A model generated the notes under the pieces. It had not been told where the DNA came from and did no database searches. It saw nothing but the letters and a program-made list of their open reading frames with translations. A stretch of DNA of 64,000 nt, taken from assembly GCA_024762925.1 (NCBI GenBank), contig JANTGM010000001.1, positions 1 to 64,000 on the forward strand. The letters are read 5' to 3'. The position numbers and the translations under genes are program-made. Source of the stretch: Kofleriaceae bacterium (GTDB taxonomy: Bacteria; Myxococcota_A; Polyangia; Haliangiales; Haliangiaceae). Below are positions 8,301 through 17,440 of this stretch, in pieces (the stretch's first letter is position 1; every line of letters begins with the position of its first letter).

Positions 8301-9782
8301 ATGTACGATCAGCGCGAGATGAGGCTCCCTGGAGTACGCTGGGCGCTTTGTGCGCCCCTTTGCATGTCGGCCGCGGTACTGGTCGCCGCGAGCTTGATGG
8401 CTGTGCTGAAGCTCAGTCTCACCTCTCAGATTGTGGCGCTTGTGCTCGTCGCTGCTGGTGTCGGCGGCGTCTGCGCTGTCGTCCCAGTTCGCGTTTCTCC
8501 CTCGATTGCTTCCCTCCTGCAGCATCGTGGGCTGCGACTGCTTGCGATCGTGTTGGCAGTGCTTGCTCTTGGCCACACCCTCCGCCAGGCGGTATTCGTA
8601 GCAAATCCGCAAATCCATGCCGCCAGCGCGCTACCTAGTGATTCGACAAGCCATCTTTGCTTGGCGGCCTATGTGCGAGGTGCCGAGATCAATCGAGACG
8701 GGCTTGCTCCACTTTACGACACCGCAGCCTACGAGAAGTCGACCACGGTTGCTTCTTCGATTGAGGGGATGGCCGACTATTTGGGCGACCCGTTCGTCTA
8801 CCCACCACAAGCACTGCTCCTGCCGCGCCTGGGAATTGCTCTTACGGACAATCTCACCACCATACGTATCGTTTGGTGGGGGCTGTCTGCTCTGCTTTTT
8901 GGAGCGGTTGCGTTGTTGGTTGCCAGGGGCATGAGCGAAGAGTCAAGGGCTATTGCATGGATGTTGGTGCCGTTAGTATGGATTTCGCTTCCCGTGGCCT
9001 ACAACATGGAGTATGGACAGGTGCAGCTGCTGTCGATCGCGACTGCCATGGCCGCGATGTTGGCCTTTCGCCGCAATCACGACGCTCTTGGTGGTGCCTT
9101 GCTTGCGGTCGCGATTGGCTGGAAGATTTTTCCTGGGATTCTCTTTGTGTACCTGCTCGCTCAGGAGCGCTGGAGGGCAATCGCGTCCACGCTTGTGTGG
9201 AGTCTCGTGTTGGCCATAGCCGGGATTCTGGTTGTCGGTCCTAGTGCCTTCTCAGAGTTCTTCTTTGAACACCTTCCGAGACTACTCTCTGGTGAGGCAT
9301 TCGATCGCTTTTATTCCTGGCAGGACGTGACGACGCAGTTTTCCTTGGCGGGGCACTCTCACGTCTTTGGGCTTGGGCTCGCGACGAGCCGTGTTGTTGG
9401 AGCGGTATACACTTTGGGCATTGTCGTATTGGCATTTCTGCTCGGCCGTAGCCGTACCCGCGATACGCCACTTGTGTGGCTAGCCATTCTCAACTTGGCA
9501 GCCATGCAGAGCCCGTTTGCACCTGCAAGTTATCTCGCTGCTAGCGTGGTGTGGCTGCTATCTCTTTGGGTGGCAGAACACTGGGGGTCAACTCGAATGC
9601 TCGTTCTTGGTGGCCTGGCCTGGCTTTGCATTCAGACCGCGCCATTCCTCGATGGCATTCCCGGGCTTTGGAGTCTGACGGCTGTGCACCAAGTATGGGC
9701 TTTACTGGCAACACTCGTCGCAATCGTGGTCTGCGTTCATAGTGGGGTCGCAGCGTCTTTCGCAAGGAGGTACAAGACATGA
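8301..9782 (+). CDS. Polytopic membrane glycosyltransferase, GT87 (DUF2029)-like
   Basis: About 493 aa with 10 or more predicted membrane segments starting near residue 10. Family-like features are a periplasmic loop with DPFVYPPQALLLPRL and the segment YNMEYGQVQLLSIATAMAA, resembling the Y-PP and N-x-Q signatures of GT87 polyprenyl-phosphate sugar transferases such as mycobacterial mannosyltransferases. It would transfer a sugar from a lipid carrier on the outer face of the inner membrane. ATG at 8301 was chosen; in-frame TTG codons lie at 8295 and 8298. Its TGA overlaps the next start (ATGA), making it the first gene of a coupled trio with a GNAT transferase and a carbamoyltransferase, consistent with making or decorating a surface glycan or secondary metabolite. 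Confidence 0.75.
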   Translation: MYDQREMRLPGVRWALCAPLCMSAAVLVAASLMAVLKLSLTSQIVALVLVAAGVGGVCAVVPVRVSPSIASLLQHRGLRLLAIVLAVLALGHTLRQAVFVANPQIHAASALPSDSTSHLCLAAYVRGAEINRDGLAPLYDTAAYEKSTTVASSIEGMADYLGDPFVYPPQALLLPRLGIALTDNLTTIRIVWWGLSALLFGAVALLVARGMSEESRAIAWMLVPLVWISLPVAYNMEYGQVQLLSIATAMAAMLAFRRNHDALGGALLAVAIGWKIFPGILFVYLLAQERWRAIASTLVWSLVLAIAGILVVGPSAFSEFFFEHLPRLLSGEAFDRFYSWQDVTTQFSLAGHSHVFGLGLATSRVVGAVYTLGIVVLAFLLGRSRTRDTPLVWLAILNLAAMQSPFAPASYLAASVVWLLSLWVAEHWGSTRMLVLGGLAWLCIQTAPFLDGIPGLWSLTAVHQVWALLATLVAIVVCVHSGVAASFARRYKT

Positions 9783-10855
9783 TCGAACGACTAGATCGAA
9801 AGCAATTTGCTCGCATCGCCGAAGAGTGGGGCGCAATCGATCCAGATGCGAATCTGTTCGCATCACATGCTTGGATTCGAACGTGGCTTGAGTTTTTTGG
9901 CGACGAGCATCACGTCGTTCTCACCTATCGAGAGGGTGGTGTGCTGCAGGCCGGTGTGGTCTTCCATGCAGAAGACGGCACCTACGATCAGGAACACGAG
10001 CAGTGGCCCTGGCCTTGGGTGGTTGCGCGACCAACGCTGGAAAATCCCTACGAGCCGTTTCTGCGATATCTGCGAAGTCGCCGTGGGGTTCGTCGGGTCA
10101 ACTTCGTTGAGGCCCCTGCATCGGCAAAAACGTGGACCGATGCAAGCCGGGGCTACTTCTGTCTCTCTAACTTCACCAGAAACTCTCGCGCCATCGATGT
10201 TTCGACGACGTTCGCCGAGTACGAGAAGCGCCTAAAAAAGAAGGTGCGAGCAGAACTGCATCGACGTGACCGACACTTTCGCGAAGACCTACCAACGGCA
10301 GAGCTTGTGCGGCACGACGACCCTGTCGAGGAGTTTGCAATCATCTCCGAGGTTGAGCATGACTCTTGGAAAGAGCGGGAGCACACAGCCATCATCTCGT
10401 CGAAGCGCGACAGTGCGTTTTATGCGGCCCTCCTTGCCCTCGACGAACCAGGGTTCTCGCCTAGGCTCTACTCACTTGATGCCGACGCGGGGCACATCGC
10501 CTATGTCATCGGCATTCTCTATCGTGGATGCTTGTATGCGCTAAAGACCTCGTATCAGGACACCTATGCGAAGCTCTCGCCTGGATCGGTACTTTTCTAT
10601 CGCGCTCTGCAGGAGATTTGCGACGAGGAGCCCGATATCAAGACCGTCGAGCTCCTCGGAAACGACGCGCAGTGGAAACGTCACCTCGCCACCTCCAATC
10701 GCGAGCTCTATGACTATCGACTGTTGCGCAACACCCTGCAGAATCGAGCCTATGTTTTTGCGTGGACTCGGATGCGTCCAGCAGTGAAGAACCACCGTGT
10801 TCTTGGCCCCATCTATCAAAACGTGCGGAAACGGCTAACTTCGGATTCAAAATGA
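9779..10855 (+). CDS. GNAT-type acyltransferase (BioF2-like/FemAB-like fold)
   Basis: A 358-aa soluble protein. The N-terminal part (LFASHAWIRTWLEFFGDEHHVVLTYREGG) matches the start of CelD/BcsL-type BioF2-like acetyltransferases (PF13480), and the C-terminal half (AYVIGILYRGCLYALKTSYQDTYAKLSPGSVLFYRALQ) matches their acyl-CoA or aminoacyl-tRNA binding fold; the phrase SPGSVLFYRAL is typical. Such enzymes acylate sugars, peptides or polysaccharide precursors. It is coupled to both neighbours by 4-bp ATGA overlaps, so it likely acts on the same product as the GT87-like enzyme and the carbamoyltransferase. Substrate unknown. Confidence 0.8.
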   Translation: MIERLDRKQFARIAEEWGAIDPDANLFASHAWIRTWLEFFGDEHHVVLTYREGGVLQAGVVFHAEDGTYDQEHEQWPWPWVVARPTLENPYEPFLRYLRSRRGVRRVNFVEAPASAKTWTDASRGYFCLSNFTRNSRAIDVSTTFAEYEKRLKKKVRAELHRRDRHFREDLPTAELVRHDDPVEEFAIISEVEHDSWKEREHTAIISSKRDSAFYAALLALDEPGFSPRLYSLDADAGHIAYVIGILYRGCLYALKTSYQDTYAKLSPGSVLFYRALQEICDEEPDIKTVELLGNDAQWKRHLATSNRELYDYRLLRNTLQNRAYVFAWTRMRPAVKNHRVLGPIYQNVRKRLTSDSK

Positions 10856-12549
10856 ACATTCTCGGCGTTAACTACTATTTTCATGACACCTCAGTTTGCC
10901 TTGTTGTGGATGGGCAACTGGTTGCGGCGATCGAAGAAGAGCGACTGAATCTCGAGAAACACACCACGCGCTTCCCGCGAATGGCGATCGATCGTTGTCT
11001 GGCGATTGGAGGGCTCTCGCATGGAGACATTGAACATATTGCTTTCTCCATCAAGCCCACGCACAACTGGAAACGGAAGCTCGCTTATGGTGCGAAACAC
11101 GGAGCTTCGGGGCGTTCGTTTCTCAAGCGAGAGGTCTCGCGACTCAATAGCAACCAACGAGGTGTTGCCAAGTGGCTACTCGAGGGATGGCCTCGTTTTG
11201 CGCGCAGGCCCAAAATGCACTTTGTTGAGCATCATCTCTCACACGTCGCTGGAAGCTTTCTCGTTTCACCATACAAGGAGGCTGCGCTGCTGGGAATCGA
11301 TGGGGCGGGGGAGTGGGCAACCTCTTTTCTCGGGGTGGGCAAGGGCAGCACCGTAACCTGCTTCAAGGAGAGCTTCTTTCCTCACTCCATAGGCTCTTTC
11401 TACGAAGCCCCAACCGAGTTTTGTGGATTTCGACCAAACTACGATGAGGGAAAAACCATGGGGCTTGCGCCATGTGGTGACGCGAGTCGCTTCTACAATG
11501 TCGTTGCTGACATGATCCAAGTGGAAGGAGATGGCGGAATCCATGTCGACCTCTCGTACTTCGAGTATCAGTACTATGGCCATCGGCGCTGTGGCCAAAA
11601 GTTCTACAATACCTTTGGCCCTCCTAGGGAAAGTACCAAGGACGGCAAGGTGCCCTTTGCGCAGCACCATCTCGACGTGGCGGCCGCATTTCAGAAGGTG
11701 TTAGAAGAGCGTGTTCTCGATATCGCAAGGATTCTTCATCGCAAGACGCAAGCGAAGTACCTTGTGCTCTCGGGCGGCGTGGCACTCAATAGTGTGATGA
11801 ATGGCCGCATCGTCCGAGAAAGCCCGTTTGAGGACATCTATGTCATGCCGGGCGCCGGGGATAATGGCACGTGCATTGGGGCCGCATACTACGTCGCAAA
11901 TACCGTCTTGGGTGCCCCGCGGAGTTTTGTGCACGATGATCCCTATATTGGGCCCGAGTACAGCGATGCGGAAATTCAGAGAGCGATCAGAGCCGCGGGG
12001 TTTGAGGTCTTGAGGTGCGATCCGGTCGCGAAGGGAGCGGAACTTCTCTTAGATGGAAAGATTGTGGCCTGGTACCAGGGGCGCATGGAGTTTGGCCCGC
12101 GTGCGCTTGGCAATCGCTGCATCCTAGCGAATCCAACACTGCCCTCGATGAAGGACCACGTCAACGCACGGGTTAAGCATCGCGAGGCGTTTCGTCCCTT
12201 TGCTCCTAGCGTCATTCAAGAGCAGGCTAGAGAGCTCTTTGACACGGAGGTGGATGCGCCGTTCATGCTTAAGGTTTGCGATGTGAGGCCAGAATACCGC
12301 GACAAGCTGCCTGCGATTACTCATGTTGATGGCACAGCGAGACTGCAAACTGTGCACAAGGAGACCAATCCGAAGTACCACGCGCTCATCTCGGAGCTCG
12401 GTAAAGAGAGCGGCCTCTCAGTGGTTCTCAACACGAGTTTCAACGTCATGGGACAGCCGATTGTCGAATCACCCAAGCAAGCTATTGACTGTTACCTCGG
12501 GACCGGAATTGATGCCTTGATCCTCGGTGACTATTTCCTAGCAAAGTAG
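10852..12549 (+). CDS. Carbamoyltransferase, NodU/CmcH/TobZ family
   Basis: The 565-aa product begins MNILGVNYYFHDTSVCLVVDG, the N-terminal ATPase-fold strand of O-carbamoyltransferases. EHHLSHVAGSF (His127, His128 and His131) is the metal-binding HHxxH region, ALLGIDGAGEW follows, and LSGGVALNS and GRMEFGPRALGNRCILANP are hallmarks of the Kae1-like and C-terminal domains. The enzyme activates carbamoyl phosphate as carbamoyl-adenylate and passes it to a hydroxyl of a sugar, antibiotic or Nod-factor-like glycolipid. ATG at 10852 overlaps the previous stop; a start at 10762 would overlap the GNAT gene by 94 bp. Last gene of the trio; the acceptor is unknown. Confidence 0.92.
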   Translation: MNILGVNYYFHDTSVCLVVDGQLVAAIEEERLNLEKHTTRFPRMAIDRCLAIGGLSHGDIEHIAFSIKPTHNWKRKLAYGAKHGASGRSFLKREVSRLNSNQRGVAKWLLEGWPRFARRPKMHFVEHHLSHVAGSFLVSPYKEAALLGIDGAGEWATSFLGVGKGSTVTCFKESFFPHSIGSFYEAPTEFCGFRPNYDEGKTMGLAPCGDASRFYNVVADMIQVEGDGGIHVDLSYFEYQYYGHRRCGQKFYNTFGPPRESTKDGKVPFAQHHLDVAAAFQKVLEERVLDIARILHRKTQAKYLVLSGGVALNSVMNGRIVRESPFEDIYVMPGAGDNGTCIGAAYYVANTVLGAPRSFVHDDPYIGPEYSDAEIQRAIRAAGFEVLRCDPVAKGAELLLDGKIVAWYQGRMEFGPRALGNRCILANPTLPSMKDHVNARVKHREAFRPFAPSVIQEQARELFDTEVDAPFMLKVCDVRPEYRDKLPAITHVDGTARLQTVHKETNPKYHALISELGKESGLSVVLNTSFNVMGQPIVESPKQAIDCYLGTGIDALILGDYFLAK

Positions 12550-12873
12550 GAGCAACCCAAAAATTGGTCTCCACCTCATACGCTGAGAGAGTAGGCCAGA
12601 GCGCATTTCGACGGGCCTAGTTTCTCGTTCATTGACATTGGTCATCAGAAACGAAGAGAGCTCGTTTGCATACAAGGCGTCCGCAGGTGCCATTAGCGTC
12701 GCCTGGCGAAATGGGTTGGCTTCGTGTTGTGCGATGATCAAAGCTTCGCGGCTGGTCGGTGTCCAGCGCAACGGCGAGAGGTAGACATACCCCTTCCGGG
12801 TAGAACGACGATGTGTGGTTGGTAATGTTCTTACGCTCCATCGCTTTGTAAACCTTCTAATCGCCTTGCGCAC
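12538..12873 (-). CDS. Possible small gene or remnant between carbamoyltransferase and CotH genes
   Basis: The 329-bp space after the carbamoyltransferase gene holds only this weak candidate. One minus frame reads YVYLSPLRWTPTSREALIIA and continues to RPIFGLLLLC with reasonable codon use, overlapping the 3' end of the convergent carbamoyltransferase by 12 bp. A second minus frame (12629-12841) has the better-looking start MERKNITNHTSSFYPEG, just before the first frame becomes protein-like. That pattern would fit a frameshifted remnant. No homologue is recognised. It may be a decayed gene or chance. Confidence 0.25.
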   Translation of the reverse strand: MRKAIRRFTKRWSVRTLPTTHRRSTRKGYVYLSPLRWTPTSREALIIAQHEANPFRQATLMAPADALYANELSSFLMTNVNERETRPVEMRSGLLSQRMRWRPIFGLLLLC

Positions 12874-12878
12874 GCCCG

Positions 12879-14312
12879 CTACGGAAACTGCGAGAGCACG
12901 AACTCGCGGCGGCGATTCACGAAGTCCATCAGGTTGTAGCCCTCTTGGAGGCTAAACGGATGGCGGGTATCGCTCAGGGAATTGCGATATCGTTCGGGTG
13001 TATTGGGATAGTTTGGATCCAGTCCAATGAGCGGTCCAATGAGCGCATCAAACTCACCGATCCAGGCTTGCTGCTTTGCCGTTGTGAGGTGCAGCTCGGC
13101 GACTTCTTTTACGTACTGCATGTACGTGTCGTGAAACTGTGGGACGGAGAGAATTCGATCTGAGAGTGGGATGCTGCCAGCGTCGCCACATTTGGGGGTT
13201 TCGATGGGATAGCGAACCATGCTCTGGTTGCCGCATCCGTAGAGCCCGTAGGTCATGTTTAAGTCCCACGGAATCATTATGAACTTGTCGGTATCGGGGC
13301 GGTGGTAGAGGTAGAAATTGTTGACGCGCCCAAAGTAGCTATCAAAGCTTGAGAGCACGACATTGGTCGCTGCTAGTCTGAGGAAATTGTCCACGTCAAA
13401 GACTTGCTCAATCGCGTCAGCAAACCCTGGGTCGGGGGTGTTGTTTAGCACATCGAGAAACTGAACCAAGTCGGAGTAGTCGTTTTGAAGCGGGTCCTCC
13501 TGGTTTGTCTTAAGAACAATTCCGCACTCCTCATAGCCCTCGTTGCAGCTGTGCGTGTGGTGGTATTGTGTTGGGTCTCCACCCTTCCATTCCAGTCTGC
13601 ACGTGTCCGTCTCGTTTGGAACACATTTGTAGAGGTTGCCCTTGTGGGCATCATTTTCCTCGCCAAAATGCTGGCGAAGAAAGCGCGAGTCGATCTGCTG
13701 ATTCATGGTGTACACGCCGAGGTATGCCTCATCGACACTAACGTTGGCAAAGGCCGCGCGAGCCACAGGAACCCCCATTGCGGCAAACACTCGAGAGCCC
13801 AGTCGTTCGCGCATGTAGCTCGCGTCGAATACGTTGTTGCCCAGATTGAGCCTATCCACCCGCTGAAATCGCTCTCCACCAAACTTGTTGAAGTTGACTT
13901 TTAGGGGCCACTTAGCAGTTGGATTTACTCCGCCAAATGGATCGCCAGCACCGAAGAGTAAAGAGGAGTAGCCTTTCAAACGAACGCCAACGTTGGCCAG
14001 CATCTCGCCGTCATGGGCAAATGCCGATGGGTAGTAACTCTTGGTACGCAACGAATTCCACTCTTGCAACATTGCCAGCCAGTCGCCGTCTGCAAGATCT
14101 AGCTCGATTTCAACAACGTGATCATCGGGCAAGACATCTTCGAAGGTCGCATTCCAATCAGTGGCATCGGGCTCGATCTGACCACCATCGCCTGTGATGT
14201 CAGGCCCCGCATCGGTAGCTGCCATCTCGTCGTCGTCGTCCCCGGCTGAGCAAGCGGCCAGAAGGACAAAACTGAAAATGACGGCAGAACCGCGCAAGGT
14301 ACTCATAGGCAT
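12879..14312 (-). CDS. CotH kinase family lipoprotein
   Basis: A 477-aa protein with signal MSTLRGSAVIFSFVLLAACS (lipobox Cys) and an acidic Asp/Gly/Ala linker to about residue 55. The rest matches secreted CotH-like proteins: LKVNFNKFGGERFQRVDRLNLGNN, MRERLGSRVFAAMGVPVARAAFANV, YLGVYTMNQQIDSRFLRQHFG, KGNLYKC and the active-site-like FIMIPWDLNMTYG. CotH proteins are atypical protein kinases first known from Bacillus spore coats; myxobacteria carry many secreted copies of unclear role. Start codons at 14312 and 14306 (MSTL) are both possible. Several Cys (CVPNETDTC, CNEGYEECG) suggest disulfides outside the cytoplasm. Confidence 0.9.
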   Translation of the reverse strand: MPMSTLRGSAVIFSFVLLAACSAGDDDDEMAATDAGPDITGDGGQIEPDATDWNATFEDVLPDDHVVEIELDLADGDWLAMLQEWNSLRTKSYYPSAFAHDGEMLANVGVRLKGYSSLLFGAGDPFGGVNPTAKWPLKVNFNKFGGERFQRVDRLNLGNNVFDASYMRERLGSRVFAAMGVPVARAAFANVSVDEAYLGVYTMNQQIDSRFLRQHFGEENDAHKGNLYKCVPNETDTCRLEWKGGDPTQYHHTHSCNEGYEECGIVLKTNQEDPLQNDYSDLVQFLDVLNNTPDPGFADAIEQVFDVDNFLRLAATNVVLSSFDSYFGRVNNFYLYHRPDTDKFIMIPWDLNMTYGLYGCGNQSMVRYPIETPKCGDAGSIPLSDRILSVPQFHDTYMQYVKEVAELHLTTAKQQAWIGEFDALIGPLIGLDPNYPNTPERYRNSLSDTRHPFSLQEGYNLMDFVNRRREFVLSQFP

Positions 14313-14516
14313 AGTTTCGTACAGGTTTATCGCCCAGAGGTAGCACTATCTTGATTGCTGACGAGCTACTGGGCTGTCCAAATGTGTCCAGCGATTCCCT
14401 GGCTCACGTAGCCGAGATTTTCCGTGGCATTGTTTCTCTCGGCTGTAGACAGCGTGTAGGTGGTTGTTGCTTGGCGGGTGGTTCGTTCGGTGGCGGCTGC
14501 GAGCGCAACTCGCCCA

Positions 14517-14684
14517 ATGGCGAATCACCAACACCACGATCTGGTCCATGGCTCGCTTGGCAGAATAACGCCTGCCGAGTACGCAGAGGATTTTGAGAAT
14601 AACTCGGAGGAACGCGATCCTTCAGCACACTTCTCATACTGCGAACAAGTGCTCGCGGTGGTCGACTCTCTTGCCCAAGAGTGA
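14517..14684 (+). CDS. Possible 55-aa small protein
   Basis: The 488-bp space between the CotH start (14312) and the Cys-rich lipoprotein stop (14801) contains this plus-strand frame, starting MANHQHHDLVHGSLGRITPA and ending VVDSLAQE before TGA. It is acidic at its end and reads like a small soluble protein. No ribosome-binding site stands out and the start could lie upstream at 14460. Apart from this and the terminator at 14752-14774 I see nothing in the interval. Confidence 0.25.
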   Translation: MANHQHHDLVHGSLGRITPAEYAEDFENNSEERDPSAHFSYCEQVLAVVDSLAQE

Positions 14685-14751
14685 CGCCTGGCAAGGCGAC
14701 GCAGGGAGTGGCAGGTTGAACCCCAGATACTTGCCTAGCCGAAACACAAAA

Positions 14752-14774
14752 CAGCCGGGAACGAATCCCGGCTG
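14752..14774 (-). terminator. Rho-independent terminator of the Cys-rich lipoprotein gene
   Basis: A 9-bp perfect GC-rich stem (CAGCCGGGA / TCCCGGCTG) with loop ACGAA lies 26 bp beyond the stop codon at 14801. In the minus-strand transcript it is followed by TTTTGTGTTT, a U-rich tail, which makes a good intrinsic terminator. In the plus direction the tail CTTGTTGT is weaker. Confidence 0.8.
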
Positions 14775-14800
14775 CTTGTTGTGGTGAGTCGTGAGACCGT

Positions 14801-16309
14801 TTAGCAGGTCTTGTTGCAAAGCTCTTCGGCTTGCTCGACACAGAGGTTGTCCCATGCGTTTGTGCAGCAGAAGTCGTCGGCGTCGCAGACAGTTCCAACG
14901 CAAGAGTCGCTGCAGTCTGCTGCGTTGAGGTTTCCGCCCTCTTCACAAACATCGTGTGCACAGCTAGCGGGCTCTGGGTCGGTTGTATTGCCACCACCAT
15001 TGGAGCCGCTGTTCTCTGCGGTAACAACCCAAGGAAGCTCGCCACAGGTGTCTGAGTACTGGCCACCAGCAGGGGCTTCGCAGACGATTGCTGCAGAAGG
15101 AACGGGGACGTGAACAACAACGTTGTTTCCATACTTGGCTCGGCAACGCTCTTTGACGTCGGCCGCACCAGCAAGAACATCATTGCCAGTTAGGTCGCAG
15201 GTAACAAGCGTCTGTCCAGTGTCACCTGTGTCGGCGAAGTGGCATCCTGCAGGAAGCTCATCGATGCCACTCCAGGTGCCAAGTGGGAAGCCGCGAAGGG
15301 TGGTTTCGCCAGAAGGAAGTGGCTGACGTGGGACAAGTGCAAGAGAGATTTCTTTTGGGTCGGTGATATCGGCAACACCGTCATTGTCGGTATCAACACC
15401 ACAACCACACTGAGCGAGACGTCCACCGGCAACACAAACAGCAGAGTCTGAACGACGCCACTCGGTTTGGAAGAGCTCAAAGGCCTTCATGCAACCGCGG
15501 GTGTAGTTGTCGTGCAATGGGTCGTCTGGATTCTCTGGGTCACCAACAAGTGGCTCGGTCATGCAGCGTTCAGCAAGGTCAGAAGCAGCTCCGTTGGAGT
15601 TGAAGCTAACCTTCATCTTGAGGTTTTCAGAGTTCATCTTCATGCCGGTTGTTCCGGTCACCCAAGAGGCAACATCAGAACCTTCGGGGAATGGAAGCTC
15701 AGGACAAGCAGAGTCGGAGCCATTGCAGATCGCCATTGGCTCGCGGATGTCATTGTGCCAAGAGGTGAAGACACACTGGCCGACGATGGCGTCAGGCTCG
15801 TCTTCAAGTGCGAAGATTTGGTCCTCGGTAAGGTCGATGGTGGATGGGCTTGTGCCGCCGCTACTGTTGTTAAGGCCCAGAAGTGCACGCGCTGGAGCGG
15901 AGCCGCCCTCGGTCTCGGGTGGGGGAACAACAACTGCGAAGTATTCTGTGTACTCTTGGCCGCGATCATCGCGTCCGTTCTGGTTAACTCCTTCAACATC
16001 GGCTGCTGCCCAACGGATGGCGTCTTTCACAAACGCCTGCTGTGAACTCTCAAGCGCATCTGCGCGACGAGCTTCGCAGTGGCCGTAGGCCTTGTCTTCT
16101 CGACATTGGGTTTGTGCGTCGCGGTCACCTGGGAAGGCAGCCGCACACTCAGCGCTAGCAGCGCTACCCGGCGTGTCGCATTTGCCATCGCTGCAGTCGA
16201 CTTCTTGTCGAGCTTCGGTGCCGGTCTCACTGCACGCGGGAGCGAACAAAAGGAGGGAGGCAAAGAGGGAGGTGGATATGAGGGAGGTGAGTGATGGTAA
16301 TTTGTTCAT
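14801..16309 (-). CDS. Cysteine-rich lipoprotein of unknown function
   Basis: A 502-aa protein starting [26 protein letters not shown] (lipobox). It contains over 20 cysteines. A calcium-binding-like motif [15 protein letters not shown] (thrombospondin type-3-like) lies near the middle. The last 60 residues ([20 protein letters not shown] to EELCNKTC) form a Cys-rich module of the kind found repeatedly in myxobacterial secreted proteins ([17 protein letters not shown]). Start at 16309 is chosen for the signal peptide; the frame stays open to 16483. The gene ends in a strong terminator. Probably a disulfide-rich outer-surface protein; no enzymatic motif seen. Confidence 0.8.
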   Translation of the reverse strand: MNKLPSLTSLISTSLFASLLLFAPACSETGTEARQEVDCSDGKCDTPGSAASAECAAAFPGDRDAQTQCREDKAYGHCEARRADALESSQQAFVKDAIRWAAADVEGVNQNGRDDRGQEYTEYFAVVVPPPETEGGSAPARALLGLNNSSGGTSPSTIDLTEDQIFALEDEPDAIVGQCVFTSWHNDIREPMAICNGSDSACPELPFPEGSDVASWVTGTTGMKMNSENLKMKVSFNSNGAASDLAERCMTEPLVGDPENPDDPLHDNYTRGCMKAFELFQTEWRRSDSAVCVAGGRLAQCGCGVDTDNDGVADITDPKEISLALVPRQPLPSGETTLRGFPLGTWSGIDELPAGCHFADTGDTGQTLVTCDLTGNDVLAGAADVKERCRAKYGNNVVVHVPVPSAAIVCEAPAGGQYSDTCGELPWVVTAENSGSNGGGNTTDPEPASCAHDVCEEGGNLNAADCSDSCVGTVCDADDFCCTNAWDNLCVEQAEELCNKTC

Positions 16310-16480
16310 GGTGTTGAGTCCGTGTTTGCACAGTGACAGAGCAATGGCTGTGCCATCAAGTTTGCTAGGCGATCGGCTGATATTGGCAGAAGTTTGCACA
16401 GATGATCTGGCTGACAACTCTGCCGCATCATCGTAAGTCCGTAGGATCTGGCGTGCACTACTGTTGATGATGCAACGCAT

Positions 16481-16504
16481 CACTGGCCACAGGAGAAGCC
16501 AGTG
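16481..16504 (-). terminator. Hairpin downstream of the CopD-like gene
   Basis: CACTGGC and GCCAGTG form a 7-bp stem with a 10-nt loop. It lies between the CopD-like gene with its minisatellite and the start of the Cys-rich lipoprotein gene (16309), all on the minus strand. No U-run follows, so termination is uncertain. The remainder of 16310-16571 is presumed leader and promoter of the lipoprotein gene; I see no clear -35/-10 pair. Confidence 0.3.
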
Positions 16505-16571
16505 GCGCCTTTCGACCCTAGTACGGAAGTCGCCGTTTAGAAGTCGCTGTTTTTGACGTTTCCGTTGGTGC

Positions 16572-16707
16572 GTCTAGAAGTTTGCGTTTAGAAGTTTGCG
16601 TTTAGAAGTTTCCGTTTAGAAGTTTGCGTTTAGAAGTTTCCGTTTAGAAGTTTCCGTTTAGAAGTTTTCGTTTAGAAGTTTGCGTTTAGAAGTTTCCGTT
16701 TAGAAGG
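16572..16707. repeat. 14-bp minisatellite overlapping the CopD-like stop codon
   Basis: Nine full copies and one partial copy of a 14-bp unit (GTTTAGAAGTTTSC in plus orientation) run without spacers. The units vary mainly at the base before the last C (G or C, once T). The first copy has GTCT in place of GTTT, and degenerate matches continue back to about 16536. The TAA stop of the CopD-like gene is inside the last, partial copy. The unit is not a multiple of 3 and has a stop in several frames, so it is not coding. Confidence 0.92.
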
Positions 16708-17125
16708 GGCGCGTTGAAGCGAGCACAATAATGCCAAGCGCGACGATCTCTACTGCGGGAATGAGCCAGCCGGGTTCTGCGGTGACATTACCGCGTTTGT
16801 ACTTACCAACTCGCATTCGCTGAAAGCCGTGTAGTCCAATTAGTACAGCAACCAACAAGAGCTTGGCATGCATCCAGCCTTGTCCTTTAAGAGGGGAGGG
16901 CGAGATGCTAAAGAGCATCGCGAGGCCACAGGCAATCACGATGGTCGCACCAATATCCATGGCAATCGCAGTGCCCTTTTCAAGTTCGATGAAGTCTTTG
17001 TAGGCAGCTTCGCTCGCTTTGGCGTGCTGCTTGAGGATGAACGAGAGCCCAACTAGGCCGCCAACCCAGGTCAGCATGCCATAGAGGTGAATCATTCGAA
17101 TCCATTTGAGGGTCTCGTAGTCCAT
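16700..17125 (-). CDS. CopD/HemJ-like membrane protein
   Basis: 141 aa with four predicted membrane helices. It begins MDYETLKWIRMIHLYGMLTW; a His in helix 1 (RMIHLYGMLTWVGGLVGL) and a second conserved-looking His-Lys in GWMHAKLLLVAVLIGLHGFQR resemble the heme- or copper-related four-helix CopD/HemJ superfamily. HemJ oxidises protoporphyrinogen IX in haem synthesis; CopD-type proteins are linked to copper. This one is similar in length to HemJ, but sequence alone does not decide between them. Monocistronic by position, with minisatellites at both its 3' side and upstream (17236-17415). Confidence 0.65.
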   Translation of the reverse strand: MDYETLKWIRMIHLYGMLTWVGGLVGLSFILKQHAKASEAAYKDFIELEKGTAIAMDIGATIVIACGLAMLFSISPSPLKGQGWMHAKLLLVAVLIGLHGFQRMRVGKYKRGNVTAEPGWLIPAVEIVALGIIVLASTRPF

Positions 17126-17235
17126 GGGTGGATGCTAGCCACAGGTGCGCTCTTGCGATAGCGCCGTGGGGGCAAAAGACGCTTCTCGCACCACTTCTGG
17201 ATTGGGCACGTCACCTGAGGCAAGTGGATCGCAAT

Positions 17236-17415
17236 TCACGAGCACGCAATCCGCGAGCACGCAATCCGCGAGCACGCAATCCGCGAGCACGCAATCCGCG
17301 AGCACGCAATTCACGACCACGCAATCCGCGACCACGCAATTCACGACCACGCAATTCACGACCACGCAATCCGCGACCACGCAATCCGCGACCATGCAAT
17401 CCGCGACCATGCAAT
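17236..17415. repeat. 15-bp minisatellite between the CopD-like and amidase genes
   Basis: Twelve contiguous copies of a 15-bp unit (YCRCGASCACGCAAT in plus orientation) occupy most of the 315-bp space between 17125 and 17441. Variant units are ordered: GAGCACG copies first, then GACCACG, then two GACCATG copies, as expected from expansion by slippage or recombination. Because 15 is a multiple of 3, both strands are open (ADCVL-type pentapeptides on minus, ASTQS-type on plus), but no gene start or conserved protein supports coding. Confidence 0.93.
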
Positions 17416-17440
17416 TTTTGGGTGACCCACAGGCTTCATC

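Noticed and set aside
14404-15183. 259-aa minus-strand open frame overlapping the Cys-rich lipoprotein
   Set aside because: Shifted frame of the same strand; it crosses the strong terminator at 14752-14774 and has a low-complexity Thr/Ser/Pro composition.
16572-17415. CRISPR arrays
   Set aside because: Units of 14 and 15 bp are contiguous without spacers and no cas genes are nearby.
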